The position numbers and the translations under genes were made by a program. Below, piece by piece: positions 25,797-34,522 of a DNA stretch of 64,000 bases. Below the pieces are notes generated by a model, which was given only the letters and a program-made list of their open reading frames with translations, was not told where the DNA came from and did no database searches. The DNA comes from an uncultured Marinomonas sp. (GTDB taxonomy: Bacteria > Pseudomonadota > Gammaproteobacteria > Pseudomonadales > Marinomonadaceae): the NCBI GenBank assembly GCA_947493575.1, contig CANLRQ010000002.1, positions 62,001 through 126,000 of the forward strand. The letters run 5' to 3'. Numbering within the stretch: the first letter of the stretch is position 1; each line of letters begins with the position of its first letter.

Positions 25797-26564
25797 TTAC
25801 CCATCATAATGAATATCTCGAAGTTGTTGCTCGGCTTCTTTTCCGAGATAGCTGCGAATACTGGTAAAAAACGTAGGCCAACGTCCTTTTTTATTCTTTC
25901 TAAGGTGGGACTTTGCTAAACGTTCACGGGCTTCCGAGATGGAAAAACCATTTGATAACAAATTTTGCATTTGATCGTTCAATTGGTTTAATGACGCTTT
26001 ACGAAAACACCTTAATCGATTGGTATCTAAACAAAGTTCATTAATAGTGTTTTGGGCTTTATTTATCTCTATGCTGGATTGTCTGCAATTTTCTATATCC
26101 ACAGAAAAAGCACCGTTCAGACGCTCACAAGAAAAAAGACGAGGGAAGGCAGGGAGGGTTAATGGATTTAAAATAAGTCCGTCTAGATTTTTCTGACCTT
26201 TTAATACATCACAAGAGTGATCTGGACTAGTAAAACGTTCATTAGAAGAGGCAATGTCTTTTTGGCTACCGCCATGACAACATCCTAATAAATTAGCCCA
26301 ATCAAGGTGCCAATTATGTGATGTTGTGGTATCTGACTTGGGATGAAAATGCTCTACACGAAAGTCTGCTTTGCCTTGATCACTTGCGTCTAATAAGTCG
26401 ATTTCACAATAGGCACATAAGCCACCTTGATCTGCTTTTAAAGATTCTTGAGCTCCTTTTCGCCTGCTTTTTTTACTTGTAAACTCTTCCCATGTATTTG
26501 TGGGATTAACTTGTCGGTATACATTTAATTTTTCGGGTTCAATTCCTTTTGATACCTTTTTCAT
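25797..26564 (-). CDS. ptuB: Septu-like HNH nuclease (PtuB-type, TIGR02646-like)
   Basis: A 255-residue protein with an HNH-type nuclease core: GLCAYCEIDL (Cys-x2-Cys), FRVEHFHPKS (His pair) and WHLDWANLLGCCHGGSQKDI, the layout of the HNH proteins paired with ATPases in Septu systems and in some retrons (TIGR02646-type). It likely cuts nucleic acid when the partner ATPase senses infection. ATG 26564 is chosen because it overlaps the upstream stop as ATGA, a coupling signal; an in-frame ATG at 26582 lies deeper in the ATPase gene. No reverse transcriptase is nearby, so this is a stand-alone pair, not a retron. Confidence 0.82.
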   Translation of the reverse strand: MKKVSKGIEPEKLNVYRQVNPTNTWEEFTSKKSRRKGAQESLKADQGGLCAYCEIDLLDASDQGKADFRVEHFHPKSDTTTSHNWHLDWANLLGCCHGGSQKDIASSNERFTSPDHSCDVLKGQKNLDGLILNPLTLPAFPRLFSCERLNGAFSVDIENCRQSSIEINKAQNTINELCLDTNRLRCFRKASLNQLNDQMQNLLSNGFSISEARERLAKSHLRKNKKGRWPTFFTSIRSYLGKEAEQQLRDIHYDG

Positions 26565-27862
26565 CTTTCTTCTCGCTCCCATTCTTTCATTCGAATGTCT
26601 ATATCCAACCGTGCTAACTCAGGTTCATGCTCTGCTCCCCACTCATCGAGTCTGCGTCGCATATCTAAAGCGTCTTTATTGTCCCATTTATCTTGAGATA
26701 CAAGTCGTTGATATGCTTCTAGAGTTTGCACAATATTAAGAGATTGAACCCGAGCAGATTCTAACCCTAACACGTCCAACAATACGTGTTGAGCTTCAGC
26801 ACCTTCAGAGAATTCAATAGGAATAAATACTGGTTTACCATCTATCCAATCAATTACACGAAGACTTTTAGGTTTTACAGATGAAATTACTTGAGGGCTA
26901 TGTGTCGATACAATAAATTGTACATTAGGAAAGGTACGCATCAAATCTAACAGAATCGTTTGCTGCCATCCGGGATGAAGGTGTAAGTCCACTTCATCTA
27001 TCATCACCACACCTTCAGTTTGAAGCGGATCCTCCATTTCAGGATTCGCTTCTGCCATTCGTGCTGCAATATCCATTGCCATAGCTAACGTTGTACGGTA
27101 ACCATCACTTAGTTGCTCAATTCGAAGCTTTTTATTCACTTTATTTTGTCGATAATCCACTTCAATTCCAGCAGGATAAGCCCCTCGTGGATTACTAAAT
27201 TCAGGAATCATTGCAGTCACAGCACGCCGAATGGCCTTAAGCTCAGGGGTTTCTAAATCAAACGAACGAGCTTCTTTTTGTTGCTTGCTTTCAACGCCTT
27301 CAAGATAGTAAAAATATTCTACAAATCGACGAAAGTTGGTACGACTTTCTAAGCAATCACTTAATGAGTCAAAACGAGAGAATTGCTTACCAAAACCACT
27401 TTTCCGTGCAGGGACATCAAAAACACCTCTCCCTGCACCATAATAGGCAAAAATAGGTAATTCAAAATAAATGCGCTCATTAAACTGTTCAATGAATTTA
27501 TCCGCATAGTCATTCAAAGACTTGATGCCGAGCGCCTCAGGAACTTGCTTGGCCGTTCCTTTCGTTTTATCGCGTTTTTCTGTTCTATCCCAACGAGTAC
27601 CATTATAAAACTCGGTGCTTATCCGCATAAAAGCAGGCTTAGTTCCGTCGGGAAAAATCTTAAAATCGGTCTCTTTTGGGTTTACACCACTAACACCTGG
27701 TAAACGAGTAAGAAATGGGCCAAGCGATGTTGCCAAGCCATCCAAGATGCTAGTTTTACCCGCGCCATTACGGGCAACTAAAACGGTTAATTGAGGGTCA
27801 AACACAATCTCAAAGTCATCAAAACGGCGAAAGTTTGTTAAGTGAAGGGATTTAATTTTCAT
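26561..27862 (-). CDS. ptuA: Septu-like AAA/SMC-type ATPase (PtuA-type)
   Basis: A 433-residue ATPase: Walker A ARNGAGKTSILDGLA near residue 33, ABC-like signature region LSDGYRTTLAMAMDIAARM near 245, Walker B VVMIDEVDLHLHPGWQ near 290 and the switch histidine in FIVSTHSPQVISSV near 320. This is the OLD/SMC-like layout of PtuA, the sensor partner of the PtuB nuclease in Septu anti-phage defence. Start 27862 is preferred over 27877 because GGAG lies 9 bases before it. It heads a two-gene unit with the HNH gene and is framed by the two att repeats. Other two-gene ATPase-HNH systems are the main alternative reading. Confidence 0.82.
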   Translation of the reverse strand: MKIKSLHLTNFRRFDDFEIVFDPQLTVLVARNGAGKTSILDGLATSLGPFLTRLPGVSGVNPKETDFKIFPDGTKPAFMRISTEFYNGTRWDRTEKRDKTKGTAKQVPEALGIKSLNDYADKFIEQFNERIYFELPIFAYYGAGRGVFDVPARKSGFGKQFSRFDSLSDCLESRTNFRRFVEYFYYLEGVESKQQKEARSFDLETPELKAIRRAVTAMIPEFSNPRGAYPAGIEVDYRQNKVNKKLRIEQLSDGYRTTLAMAMDIAARMAEANPEMEDPLQTEGVVMIDEVDLHLHPGWQQTILLDLMRTFPNVQFIVSTHSPQVISSVKPKSLRVIDWIDGKPVFIPIEFSEGAEAQHVLLDVLGLESARVQSLNIVQTLEAYQRLVSQDKWDNKDALDMRRRLDEWGAEHEPELARLDIDIRMKEWEREER

Positions 27863-28013
27863 GAAATTTCGCTCCATTTGAATCTAAAAAATCAAACTGC
27901 TAACTGCATATAATGAGAGTCTACCACGCCTTTAAAAAAAACGTGACGTCTCACTGAAAACAGCTTAATCGCCTACAACTTAAATTTTCACGTAAAAAAT
28001 GAAATTCAAAAAC

Positions 28014-28054
28014 AAAAAAAGCCCCCGCTATTAGCAATACTAACAACGAGGGCT
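28014..28054 (-). terminator. Terminator of the tRNA-Met gene
   Basis: On the minus strand AGCCCTCG pairs with CGGGGGCT across a 19-nt loop and is followed by a run of T, 8 bp after the tRNA 3' end. The same terminator is duplicated at 25050-25089 in the distal att repeat. Confidence 0.85.
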
Positions 28055-28103
28055 TCGGATATGGTGGGCCTGGAGTGACTCGAACACTCGACCTGCCGAT
28101 TAT
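28015..28103. repeat. Proximal att direct repeat (within the intact tRNA gene)
   Basis: 89 bp identical to 25050-25138, covering the tRNA terminator and the 3' half of tRNA-Met up to the anticodon. Identity stops exactly inside the anticodon loop (position 28104 against 25139), so the crossover site is within or just 3' of the anticodon stem-loop, as for many tyrosine recombinases. Confidence 0.92.
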
Positions 28104-28138
28104 GAGTCGGATGCTCTAACCAACTGAGCTACAGGCCC
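28062..28138 (-). tRNA. tRNA-Met (CAT anticodon)
   Basis: 77 nt with encoded CCA. The acceptor stem is GGGCCTG/CAGGCCC; the D arm has AGCTCAGTTGGTTAGAGC; the anticodon stem CCGAC/(A)TCGG encloses CTCATAA with anticodon CAT at 28104-28102; the T arm carries TTCGAGT. It lacks the initiator-tRNA C1-A72 mismatch, so it is the elongator Met tRNA or, less likely, the lysidine-modified Ile2 tRNA, which shares this anticodon. It serves as the integration site of the adjacent island, and its 3' half is supplied by the island copy. Confidence 0.95.
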
Positions 28139-28151
28139 GAAAACGGAGTGC

Positions 28152-28180
28152 ATTTTATCCATTAAAACCTTTACTGCCAA
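28152..28180 (-). promoter_or_regulatory. Sigma-70 promoter of the tRNA gene
   Basis: Minus strand TTGGCA (28180-28175), 17-bp spacer, TAAAAT (28157-28152), ending 13 bp before the tRNA 5' end. Both hexamers are one base from consensus with ideal spacing. Confidence 0.8.
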
Positions 28181-28284
28181 GTATTAATTTACATTTTTTT
28201 CATTTAATTCATTCTGTTGGCTCAATTCATTCAATTTTGTCTATCGAGCCCGCTATCGCACCCTCTAATTCAAAAAACGTAAAA

Positions 28285-28459
28285 GAGATCTTTGCACAAA
28301 ATCATGAGCGACAATAAGGAGAGGTAAAAAGTTGGAAAAAGACGAGGAAACAAGATGCAGCAAAAACAGACGAAGAAACGGAGTTTATGAGCTGCAAATG
28401 AGCACTTTGATTCTTTATAAACAGAGTATGAGAAAATGTAGTAGTCGTGCAAAGATCTA
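28285..28459. mobile_element. Family A MITE-like element, copy A4 (long form)
   Basis: A 175-bp copy with ends GAGATCTTTGCACAAAATCA and TAGTCGTGCAAAGATCTA, flanked by GTAAAA at 28279-28284 and again at 28460-28465, a likely target duplication. It is one of two copies in the 728-bp gap between the tRNA and the RegB-like gene. Confidence 0.78.
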
Positions 28460-28632
28460 GTAAAAATTAGCCCATAAAGAATAAATTGGTCTAACCTAAT
28501 CATGTAAACTAAGAAAAAGCTTAATTATCGACTTTTCTTTGCTTTTACATTTCTTTTTGACTTTAACTATCAAACCCTCCTTAACCAATCGCTGGCAATC
28601 TGAAATTCAGCTTGTTAGCGATGCTCCTATTA

Positions 28633-28751
28633 GAAACCTTTGCACGAAGTCATGAGTGACGACAAAAACAAACGAGAAAGCGGGGTTTGTGAGTTATAAA
28701 TAAGCCTTTTTTAACAAAGTGTTAGCAAACGTAGTCGTCACAGAAAAGCCG
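28633..28751. mobile_element. Family A MITE-like element, copy A5
   Basis: A 119-bp copy starting GAAACCTTTGCACGAAGTCA with a decayed right end. CTATTA at 28627-28632 and 28752-28757 flanks it as a possible target duplication. The 170 bp between A4 and A5 show nothing recognisable. The 115 bp after A5 must contain the promoter of the RegB/RegA-like operon. Confidence 0.72.
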
Positions 28752-28866
28752 CTATTAAAACTTTTGTGAACTTAATCACGCTCAAATTCGTAAACAAGAA
28801 GAATGAACAATGGTATTTTGAGACTTTCGCTATAATGTAAGTCAGTAGATGTAACAAGTGGAGTGA

Positions 28867-30150
28867 ATGATGATTAACCCAGCACTGGAACCAAGCCATA
28901 ATTGGAGAATATTACTGCAACTCCGCTCCATTACCGTTGTTGGGCAAGCTGCTGCGATATTGTTTCTATTTTTATTTTTCGATGACTATACCAATGTCTC
29001 TATCATGGGTGCAGTGATCGCCATTTACGCCATTATTAATAGTATTTTATGGATACAACTGCGGAACCCTGAACTACCGGGAAACATTTCTTACTTTTTA
29101 CAGCTCATGCTCGATGTGCTGGAATTATCCATCATGTTTTACCTAAGTGGTGGCACAACCAATCCATTCATTTTCTATTTCCTTGTACCTGTGAGTATTG
29201 CCGCCGTAGTATTACCTTTGCATTTTGTTTTAGCCTTATCAGCTTTCTGCATTCTTTCTTTTAGCTTCTTAATGCACTTCTCTCATCCGCTACCGGAATT
29301 CGATGAAACGCATATGAACATTACGCTTTCTGAATGGGGTATGTGGTTTAATTTCACTTTAAGTGCGGTTTTCATTTCGACTTTCTTAAATCACATCGTT
29401 AATCATATGAAGCGCAAACAAACTTGGCTTTCCCATAATAGAGAACAACTACTCCAAGATGAGCAGGTTCTAGCCATTGCCACCCACGCAGCAGGCACGG
29501 CTCATGAGTTAGGTACACCTTTAAACAGTATGAAGCTGATTGTGGAAGAATTAATTGAAGATGCTAACGCCAACCTTATTCAACAAAATGCCAACAAAGA
29601 AGAGGTAGCCGAAGCAAACCAGAGAACGCTAGCAGATGCACAACAACTTAAAAATCAAATCGACCTTTGTAGCAAGATATTACGTAAGCTAAGTGAAGAA
29701 GCACAAATCACCGATGACTGGCATAACGAAGCCATTGACGCAAAAGAGTACATCGAAGACATTATAGAAAAATGGCGTATCCTTAGGCCAGAAGTTGAAG
29801 CAGAAATCAATTTTATGAACAACAAACCACCAAGAATTCAAGTTGATACAACACTAAACCAAGCACTCATTAATCTATTAAATAACGCGGCCGATGCTAA
29901 CCCTAAAAACCTTAAACTCTCATCACACTGGAGTAGCAATGAGTTTACTTTAACCATTAAAGATAAAGGACCAGGAATAACTAATGATGTCTTAAAGCGT
30001 TTAGGGCAACAATTAACGACCACCAAAGATGGTATGGGCATTGGTTTCTTTCTTTCAAATGCCTCGGTTTCTCGTCGTGGCGGCACGGTTGCGTTGTATC
30101 CTGTTGAAGAAGGTGGCACCATAACAGAAATAACCTTACCCATTATTTAG
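28867..30150 (+). CDS. regB: Redox-type sensor histidine kinase, RegB/PrrB/ActS-like
   Basis: Inner-membrane kinase of 427 residues. About six helices fill residues 15-190 and contain SGGTTNPFIFYFLVPVSIAA, the GGxxNPF quinone-site motif of RegB. The dimerisation box AAGTAHELGTPLNSM carries His 213. Cys 268 in QIDLCSKILRKL matches the redox-active cysteine position of RegB. The ATPase domain shows NLLNNAADANP, DKGPGI and GMGIGFFLSN. RegB-type kinases respond to the redox state of the respiratory chain. The next gene, 7 bp on, is its regulator. A second ATG one codon later is an equally good start. Confidence 0.88.
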   Translation: MMINPALEPSHNWRILLQLRSITVVGQAAAILFLFLFFDDYTNVSIMGAVIAIYAIINSILWIQLRNPELPGNISYFLQLMLDVLELSIMFYLSGGTTNPFIFYFLVPVSIAAVVLPLHFVLALSAFCILSFSFLMHFSHPLPEFDETHMNITLSEWGMWFNFTLSAVFISTFLNHIVNHMKRKQTWLSHNREQLLQDEQVLAIATHAAGTAHELGTPLNSMKLIVEELIEDANANLIQQNANKEEVAEANQRTLADAQQLKNQIDLCSKILRKLSEEAQITDDWHNEAIDAKEYIEDIIEKWRILRPEVEAEINFMNNKPPRIQVDTTLNQALINLLNNAADANPKNLKLSSHWSSNEFTLTIKDKGPGITNDVLKRLGQQLTTTKDGMGIGFFLSNASVSRRGGTVALYPVEEGGTITEITLPII

Positions 30151-30156
30151 GACAAT

Positions 30157-30687
30157 ATGAATCAAAAGTTATTAATCATAGATGACGACGCTGTATTAAT
30201 ATCCACCCTGAAAAGAGCGATGGAGAGACGCGGTCTAACTGTCTCTACGGCGGTTAATGGAGCCTCTGCAATTGAACATTTACAGCAAGGAAAGCACGAC
30301 TTTGCGACACTGGATTTAAAACTGGAGAAAGAATCAGGATTAACCATTTTAGAACAAATTCTGGCAGTGCAAGCGGATTTAAAAGTCGTTGTTTTAACAG
30401 GCTACGCAAGCATTCCCAGCACTGTTGAAGCGATAAAACGCGGAGCTCAAGACTACCTTTGTAAACCCGCATCTGGCGATGATATATTTGCTGCGTTAAC
30501 AGGCAACAAAACAACCGAAGTGGAAATTGCAGCGAAACCGTTATCGGTTGATCGCGTTGAGTGGGAACATATTCAACGTGTTATGTCTGAGCATGATGGA
30601 AACATTTCCGCGACGGCAAGAGCCCTTGGAATGCATCGACGCACATTACAACGAAAGCTACAAAAACACCCAACCAATAACAACTAG
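30157..30687 (+). CDS. regA: Response regulator, RegA/PrrA/ActR-like
   Basis: A 176-residue regulator with a receiver domain (IIDDDAVL at the start, phospho-acceptor Asp 53 in FATLDLKLEKESG, VLTGYASI, and Lys in YLCKPA) and a Fis-type helix-turn-helix at the end (EWEHIQRVMSEHDGNISATARALGMHRRTLQRKLQKHP). The C-terminal HTH is the highly conserved one of the RegA/ActR group. It follows the kinase by 7 bp in the same operon. The target genes are expected to be respiratory or redox genes; they cannot be deduced from this window, although cytochrome genes lie about 10 kb upstream. Confidence 0.9.
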   Translation: MNQKLLIIDDDAVLISTLKRAMERRGLTVSTAVNGASAIEHLQQGKHDFATLDLKLEKESGLTILEQILAVQADLKVVVLTGYASIPSTVEAIKRGAQDYLCKPASGDDIFAALTGNKTTEVEIAAKPLSVDRVEWEHIQRVMSEHDGNISATARALGMHRRTLQRKLQKHPTNNN

Positions 30688-30895
30688 TTATTGCTCTTGC
30701 CAACGGATTCAAACGCTAAACTCAGCTATGTGTCATTGGATCGTCACCTCTTATCTGGTACACTACACGCGATCCTTTGTGGGGATTATCTTTCGTTTGT
30801 TGAACATACTTCGAAGGTATAAAGCCCGGCACATAAAAGTGGATCACCCTTCTTCTGAACTCATAAACTCAAAACTCACGTAGGATTCTGACGGA

Positions 30896-32434
30896 ATGTC
30901 TAAATCGAATATTAAGAACGATTTGCTATCGGGCCTTACCGTTGCGCTAGCATTGGTACCAGAGGCAGTCGCGTTTGCCTTTGTCGCTGGAGTTGCCCCC
31001 TTGGTAGGTCTATATGCTGCCGCTATAGTTGGTTTCATCACCGCAGCAATAGGTGGTCGACCAGGAATGATTTCAGGAGCAACGGGAGCGTTAGCTGTTG
31101 TAATGGTTTCTTTGGTTGCGCAACATGGAGTCGAATATTTATTTGCTGCCGTTGTTTTAATGGGACTCATTCAAATTGTCGCAGGTGTTTTCAAATTAGG
31201 GAAATTCATTCGTATCGTTCCCTACCCTGTTATGCTTGGCTTTGTAAATGGTCTCGCAATTGTTATCTTCCTTGCACAATTAGGCCAATTTAAAATACCA
31301 AATGCCGATGGCAGCTTATCTTGGTTAACAGGCTCTGACTTATTCACCATGCTTGGGCTTGTTGCACTTACCATGGCGATCATTCAATTTTTACCTAAAT
31401 TGACAAAAGCCGTTCCTTCATCTCTAGCCGCAATTGTGGTGGTCACTCTTTTAGTTACTCTTTTAGATCTTCCAACACGTACGGTTGTTGATTTCTTAGC
31501 ATCCATGACGGGCGACGTTGAAGCCTCTATTGCAGCTGGGCTACCTAGTTTCTCAATTCCTATGGTGCCATTAAATTGGGAAACCTTGAGCATCATTGCT
31601 CCATATTCTTTCATTTTGGCCGCAATTGGCTTAATCGAATCACTGTTAACATTGCGTCTAATTGATGAAATGACTCAAACCCATGGCCAAAGTAACAAAG
31701 AATGTGTGGCTCAGGGTACAGCAAACATCGTTACAGGCTTCTTCGGCGGCATGGGTGGCTGTGCTATGATCGGTCAGAGCATGATCAACATTAACTCTGG
31801 TGGTCGTGGCCGTTTATCAGGTATTTCTGCTGCCGTTGCACTGATGCTTTTTATTTTATTCGGCGCATTCCTAATTGAACAAATCCCATTAGCAGCTCTG
31901 GTTGGCGTTATGTTTATGGTCGTTATTGGTACTTTTGAATGGTCAAGTTTCCGTATCATTAAAAAAGTACCAAAACACGATGCTTTCGTATTAATCCTTG
32001 TTTCTACAGTAACTGTGTTTACTGACTTAGCTATTGCGGTATTTGTCGGTGTTATCGTATCTGCCTTGGTATTTGCTTGGGAACACGCTAAACACATTCA
32101 AGCCAATACTCGTATTGATGAAAATGGTTGGAAAGTTTACGACCTTAATGGTCCACTTTTCTTCGGATCAGTCAGTCATTTCTTAGAGATTTTTGATCAG
32201 AAAAATGACCCATCGGACGTTGTGGTTGAATTTAAAAACGCACGAGTTGTCGATCACTCAGGTTTAGAAGCCATTGACGCACTTGCAGAACGCTATGAAA
32301 AAGAAGGCAAAAGACTTCATATTCGCCATTTAAGCCGCGAATGTCATACTCTTCTTAAGCAAGCAGGTTCATTGGTAGAAGTGAATTATCTAGAAGACCC
32401 TGACTATCAAGTAGCAACAGACAAACTGGACTAA
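30896..32434 (+). CDS. SulP/SLC26-type anion transporter with STAS domain
   Basis: A 512-residue membrane transporter. The N-terminal 400 residues hold 12-14 helices with the SulP signature near the start ([50 protein letters not shown]) and the conserved [30 protein letters not shown] in the middle. Residues about 410-500 form a cytoplasmic STAS domain ([22 protein letters not shown]). Substrates across the family include sulfate, bicarbonate and dicarboxylates; no substrate-specific neighbour (carbonic anhydrase, sulfur genes) is adjacent. It ends with a strong terminator. The 208-bp gap before it is unremarkable. Confidence 0.9.
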   Translation: MSKSNIKNDLLSGLTVALALVPEAVAFAFVAGVAPLVGLYAAAIVGFITAAIGGRPGMISGATGALAVVMVSLVAQHGVEYLFAAVVLMGLIQIVAGVFKLGKFIRIVPYPVMLGFVNGLAIVIFLAQLGQFKIPNADGSLSWLTGSDLFTMLGLVALTMAIIQFLPKLTKAVPSSLAAIVVVTLLVTLLDLPTRTVVDFLASMTGDVEASIAAGLPSFSIPMVPLNWETLSIIAPYSFILAAIGLIESLLTLRLIDEMTQTHGQSNKECVAQGTANIVTGFFGGMGGCAMIGQSMININSGGRGRLSGISAAVALMLFILFGAFLIEQIPLAALVGVMFMVVIGTFEWSSFRIIKKVPKHDAFVLILVSTVTVFTDLAIAVFVGVIVSALVFAWEHAKHIQANTRIDENGWKVYDLNGPLFFGSVSHFLEIFDQKNDPSDVVVEFKNARVVDHSGLEAIDALAERYEKEGKRLHIRHLSRECHTLLKQAGSLVEVNYLEDPDYQVATDKLD

Positions 32435-32508
32435 TCGTTCAAATGGGCTATTTTCGATAGCCCATTCATTCGCACTTGGCTTAAAGTCTGAATTTAAGAT
32501 AACAAACA

Positions 32509-32540
32509 GACCGACTAAATTGATTAGTCGGTCTTTTTTT
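32509..32540 (+). terminator. Rho-independent terminator after the SulP gene
   Basis: Perfect 10-bp stem GACCGACTAA / TTAGTCGGTC with a 5-nt loop, followed by seven T residues on the + strand. It is 75 bp after the transporter stop. The rest of the gap to the Fic remnant (about 230 bp) is AT-rich with no recognised feature. Confidence 0.92.
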
Positions 32541-32767
32541 GGACTCTTTTTAACATAAGATCTTTAGAGCGTTCGGTTTAAATTCCTTCTGTTACATTTC
32601 TTTTTTTAAAGGCACTGCTGTAACTTCTTATTACTCACTCTTCACAACCTCTATGATGTGATTATCGACACCATTCAAATTAAATTTTGATTTGATTTGA
32701 TTAACAATACTATTCACATTAAAGTATGAGCAGATTAATCATGTTATTCAACATCATAGGGGATGTT

Positions 32768-32980
32768 ATGTGGATATGGCAGCAAGAAAATTGGCCTCAC
32801 TTTACATGGGATAAAAGCATTGTAGAGCCCATGTTAAGAGAAGCTCGTCTTACCCAAGGGATACTATTAGGTAAGATGGCCAGTCAATCTCATGATGCAA
32901 AGCAAAACATGCTGGATACACTTTTGGCTAACATTATAAACTCAAGCGCCATTGAAGGTGAGAAACTTAATGCCTTTTCA
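32768..32980 (+). pseudogene. Truncated Fic-family protein (N-terminal DUF4172 piece)
   Basis: From ATG 32768 the protein reads MWIWQQENWPHFTWDKSIVE, then ARLTQGILLGKM and IINSSAIEGEKLNAFS. This is the N-terminal DUF4172-type region of Fic proteins, including the (S/T)xxxE(G/N) inhibitory helix that normally precedes the catalytic Fic core. The core (HPFxxGNGR) is missing. After residue 71 the frame runs into two tandem 23-bp repeats and stops, so the gene was cut by the mobile material that follows. An upstream in-frame ATG at 32726 adds 14 unrelated residues. Confidence 0.78.
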
Positions 32981-33023
32981 GCAACAGTCAAAGACACCCA
33001 GCAGCAACAGTCAAAGACACCCA
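32978..33023. repeat. Two tandem 23-bp repeats at the break in the Fic gene
   Basis: Two identical 23-bp units (32978-33000 and 33001-33023), each containing GTCAAAGACACCCAG. The core GACACCCA is the reverse complement of TGGGTGTC, which recurs four times on the other side of the RAYT gene, so these may mark the left boundary of the RAYT-associated insertion. The 200 bp between here and the RAYT stop show nothing else. Confidence 0.75.
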
Positions 33024-33223
33024 GTTAAAAAGTACTTCCATTGGATACTAAAAACCGTTCTAAACTCAAATACGAATAATTAAACAAGTCTCAGCGTAGT
33101 TTTTTGTCATTTTAAACAACGACAAACCCGCAATTCAGTAATGATGAGAAAATCTAGACGAGCGAAACCAATCACCCTTTTGTGACGTCATTTTAATGAG
33201 GTGAGAGTAATAAAATGCCTAGG

Positions 33224-34204
33224 TTAAGCTAACAATCGGCAACACCGTTTATTCGGCCTTGCTCTTGGTTGGCTGTTTTTGTAACGTTCCATACTCTGGG
33301 TTTGGCCAACAACACCATGTGTATGTGACTCAAACTTTGTCGCGATCTCCATCCAATTTTCTGAGTCGATTCCTAGACGTTGCAATATCGGGGACAAGGA
33401 TAAATCAATGGCGTATCGTTTATCATGACGAACGATACGCCCTGTAAGATCAACCAGTTGCAAGTAATCAGCCAGTTTAAACAGGATTCCGTTTGGTTTG
33501 CCTGTTTTTGTATTTGCTTGTTCATTGCCGATAAACGGATAGAGAGTTTTTGGTTGCGTACCGTTATTAGCCGCTTCGGCTCTTTTCTTGATACTGGTGA
33601 ATTCTGACGTTTCAGGTGTTGCAGCTATATTCGCTCGAATGGGATTTAAATCAACGTACGCCATACAAGCTAATACAGATGCTTCATCTAGCAAAGCTTG
33701 GGATTTAAAGCGCCCTTCCCAGAATCGACCTGTACATTTATCTTCAAAATTCGCTTGCCTAGCAATCGGCTCGTTCAACTCCCTCATAAACCAACTGATA
33801 TCCGACAATCTTTCACGATAGATTGCAGCCGACCTTTCAGCCAATTCAACGGCATACTCTGGCATAGCATCTCCACGAGCGAATTGTTGGGTAAACAATG
33901 TGCCTTTATGAAGAGAATGCCACCGTCTTAACACTTCGTGTGTAGACCAGTTTTTTGCTTGTTTATCATCGACATGGAGAACTAAATGAAGATGATTACT
34001 CATTACCGCATAAGCACAAACATCAATGGAGAAAATCTTAGCTAGAAATAGAATGCGCACCTCGATCCATCCTCGACGGTGTTCAAAGCTTTTACCTGTG
34101 ACAACATCTTCACCGCACAGAAAAGCACGGCGTACGCATCGACTGATACAGTGGTAATACCGAGTGTCAGACAAACTGACCTGTTGGCTTCTTGCCCTAG
34201 GCAT
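33224..34204 (-). CDS. REP-associated tyrosine transposase (RAYT, Y1/IS200-like)
   Basis: A single-strand DNA transposase of the HUH superfamily, 326 residues from ATG 34204. Visible parts are TRYYHCISRCVRRAFLCGED at the start, the HUH metal motif in AVMSNHLHLVLHVD, ISWFMRELNEPIARQANFEDKCTGRFWEGRFKSQALLDE with the region of the catalytic Tyr, and ACMAYVDLNPIRA. RAYT proteins are domesticated relatives of IS200/IS605 transposases tied to REP sequences; two REP-like hairpins lie 3 kb away. The frame stays open upstream to 34507 only because a tandem duplication of the gene's 5' end reads through; the inner ATG is the original start. Confidence 0.85.
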   Translation of the reverse strand: MPRARSQQVSLSDTRYYHCISRCVRRAFLCGEDVVTGKSFEHRRGWIEVRILFLAKIFSIDVCAYAVMSNHLHLVLHVDDKQAKNWSTHEVLRRWHSLHKGTLFTQQFARGDAMPEYAVELAERSAAIYRERLSDISWFMRELNEPIARQANFEDKCTGRFWEGRFKSQALLDEASVLACMAYVDLNPIRANIAATPETSEFTSIKKRAEAANNGTQPKTLYPFIGNEQANTKTGKPNGILFKLADYLQLVDLTGRIVRHDKRYAIDLSLSPILQRLGIDSENWMEIATKFESHTHGVVGQTQSMERYKNSQPRARPNKRCCRLLA

Positions 34205-34513
34205 AATTATTTCCTCATCCTTGAGTTTGGTTTTTTTTAGTTTAGACAGTGATTTGAGAAACATCAATAAAGTAATGGGTGTCACATATGTATTCCGACG
34301 GTGTTCAAAGCTTTTACCTGTGACAACATCTTCACCGCACAGAAAAGCACGGCGTACGCATCGACTGATACAGTGGTAATACCGAGTGTCAGACAAACTG
34401 ACCTGTTGGCTTCTTGCCCTAGGCATAATTATTTCCTCATCCTTGAGTTTGGTTTTTTTTAGTTTAGACAGTGATTTGAGAAACATCAATAAAGTAATGG
34501 GTGTCACATATGT
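34074..34513. repeat. 222-bp tandem duplication of the RAYT 5' end and leader
   Basis: 34074-34291 and 34296-34513 are essentially identical (218 bp, period 222). Each unit contains the first 44 codons of the RAYT gene and its upstream leader. The outer copy therefore carries a decoy start that reads into the intact gene through 4 extra bases, producing a possible N-terminally duplicated protein of about 427 residues. Confidence 0.9.
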
Positions 34514-34522
34514 TTGTCATCC

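Noticed and set aside
25797..27862. Retron with accessory ATPase-HNH genes
   Set aside because: No reverse transcriptase is encoded between the att repeats or nearby, so a stand-alone Septu-like pair fits better.
33224..34507. A 427-residue transposase starting at 34507
   Set aside because: The first 100 residues duplicate the following N-terminus exactly because of the 222-bp tandem repeat; the inner ATG at 34204 gives the normal RAYT length.
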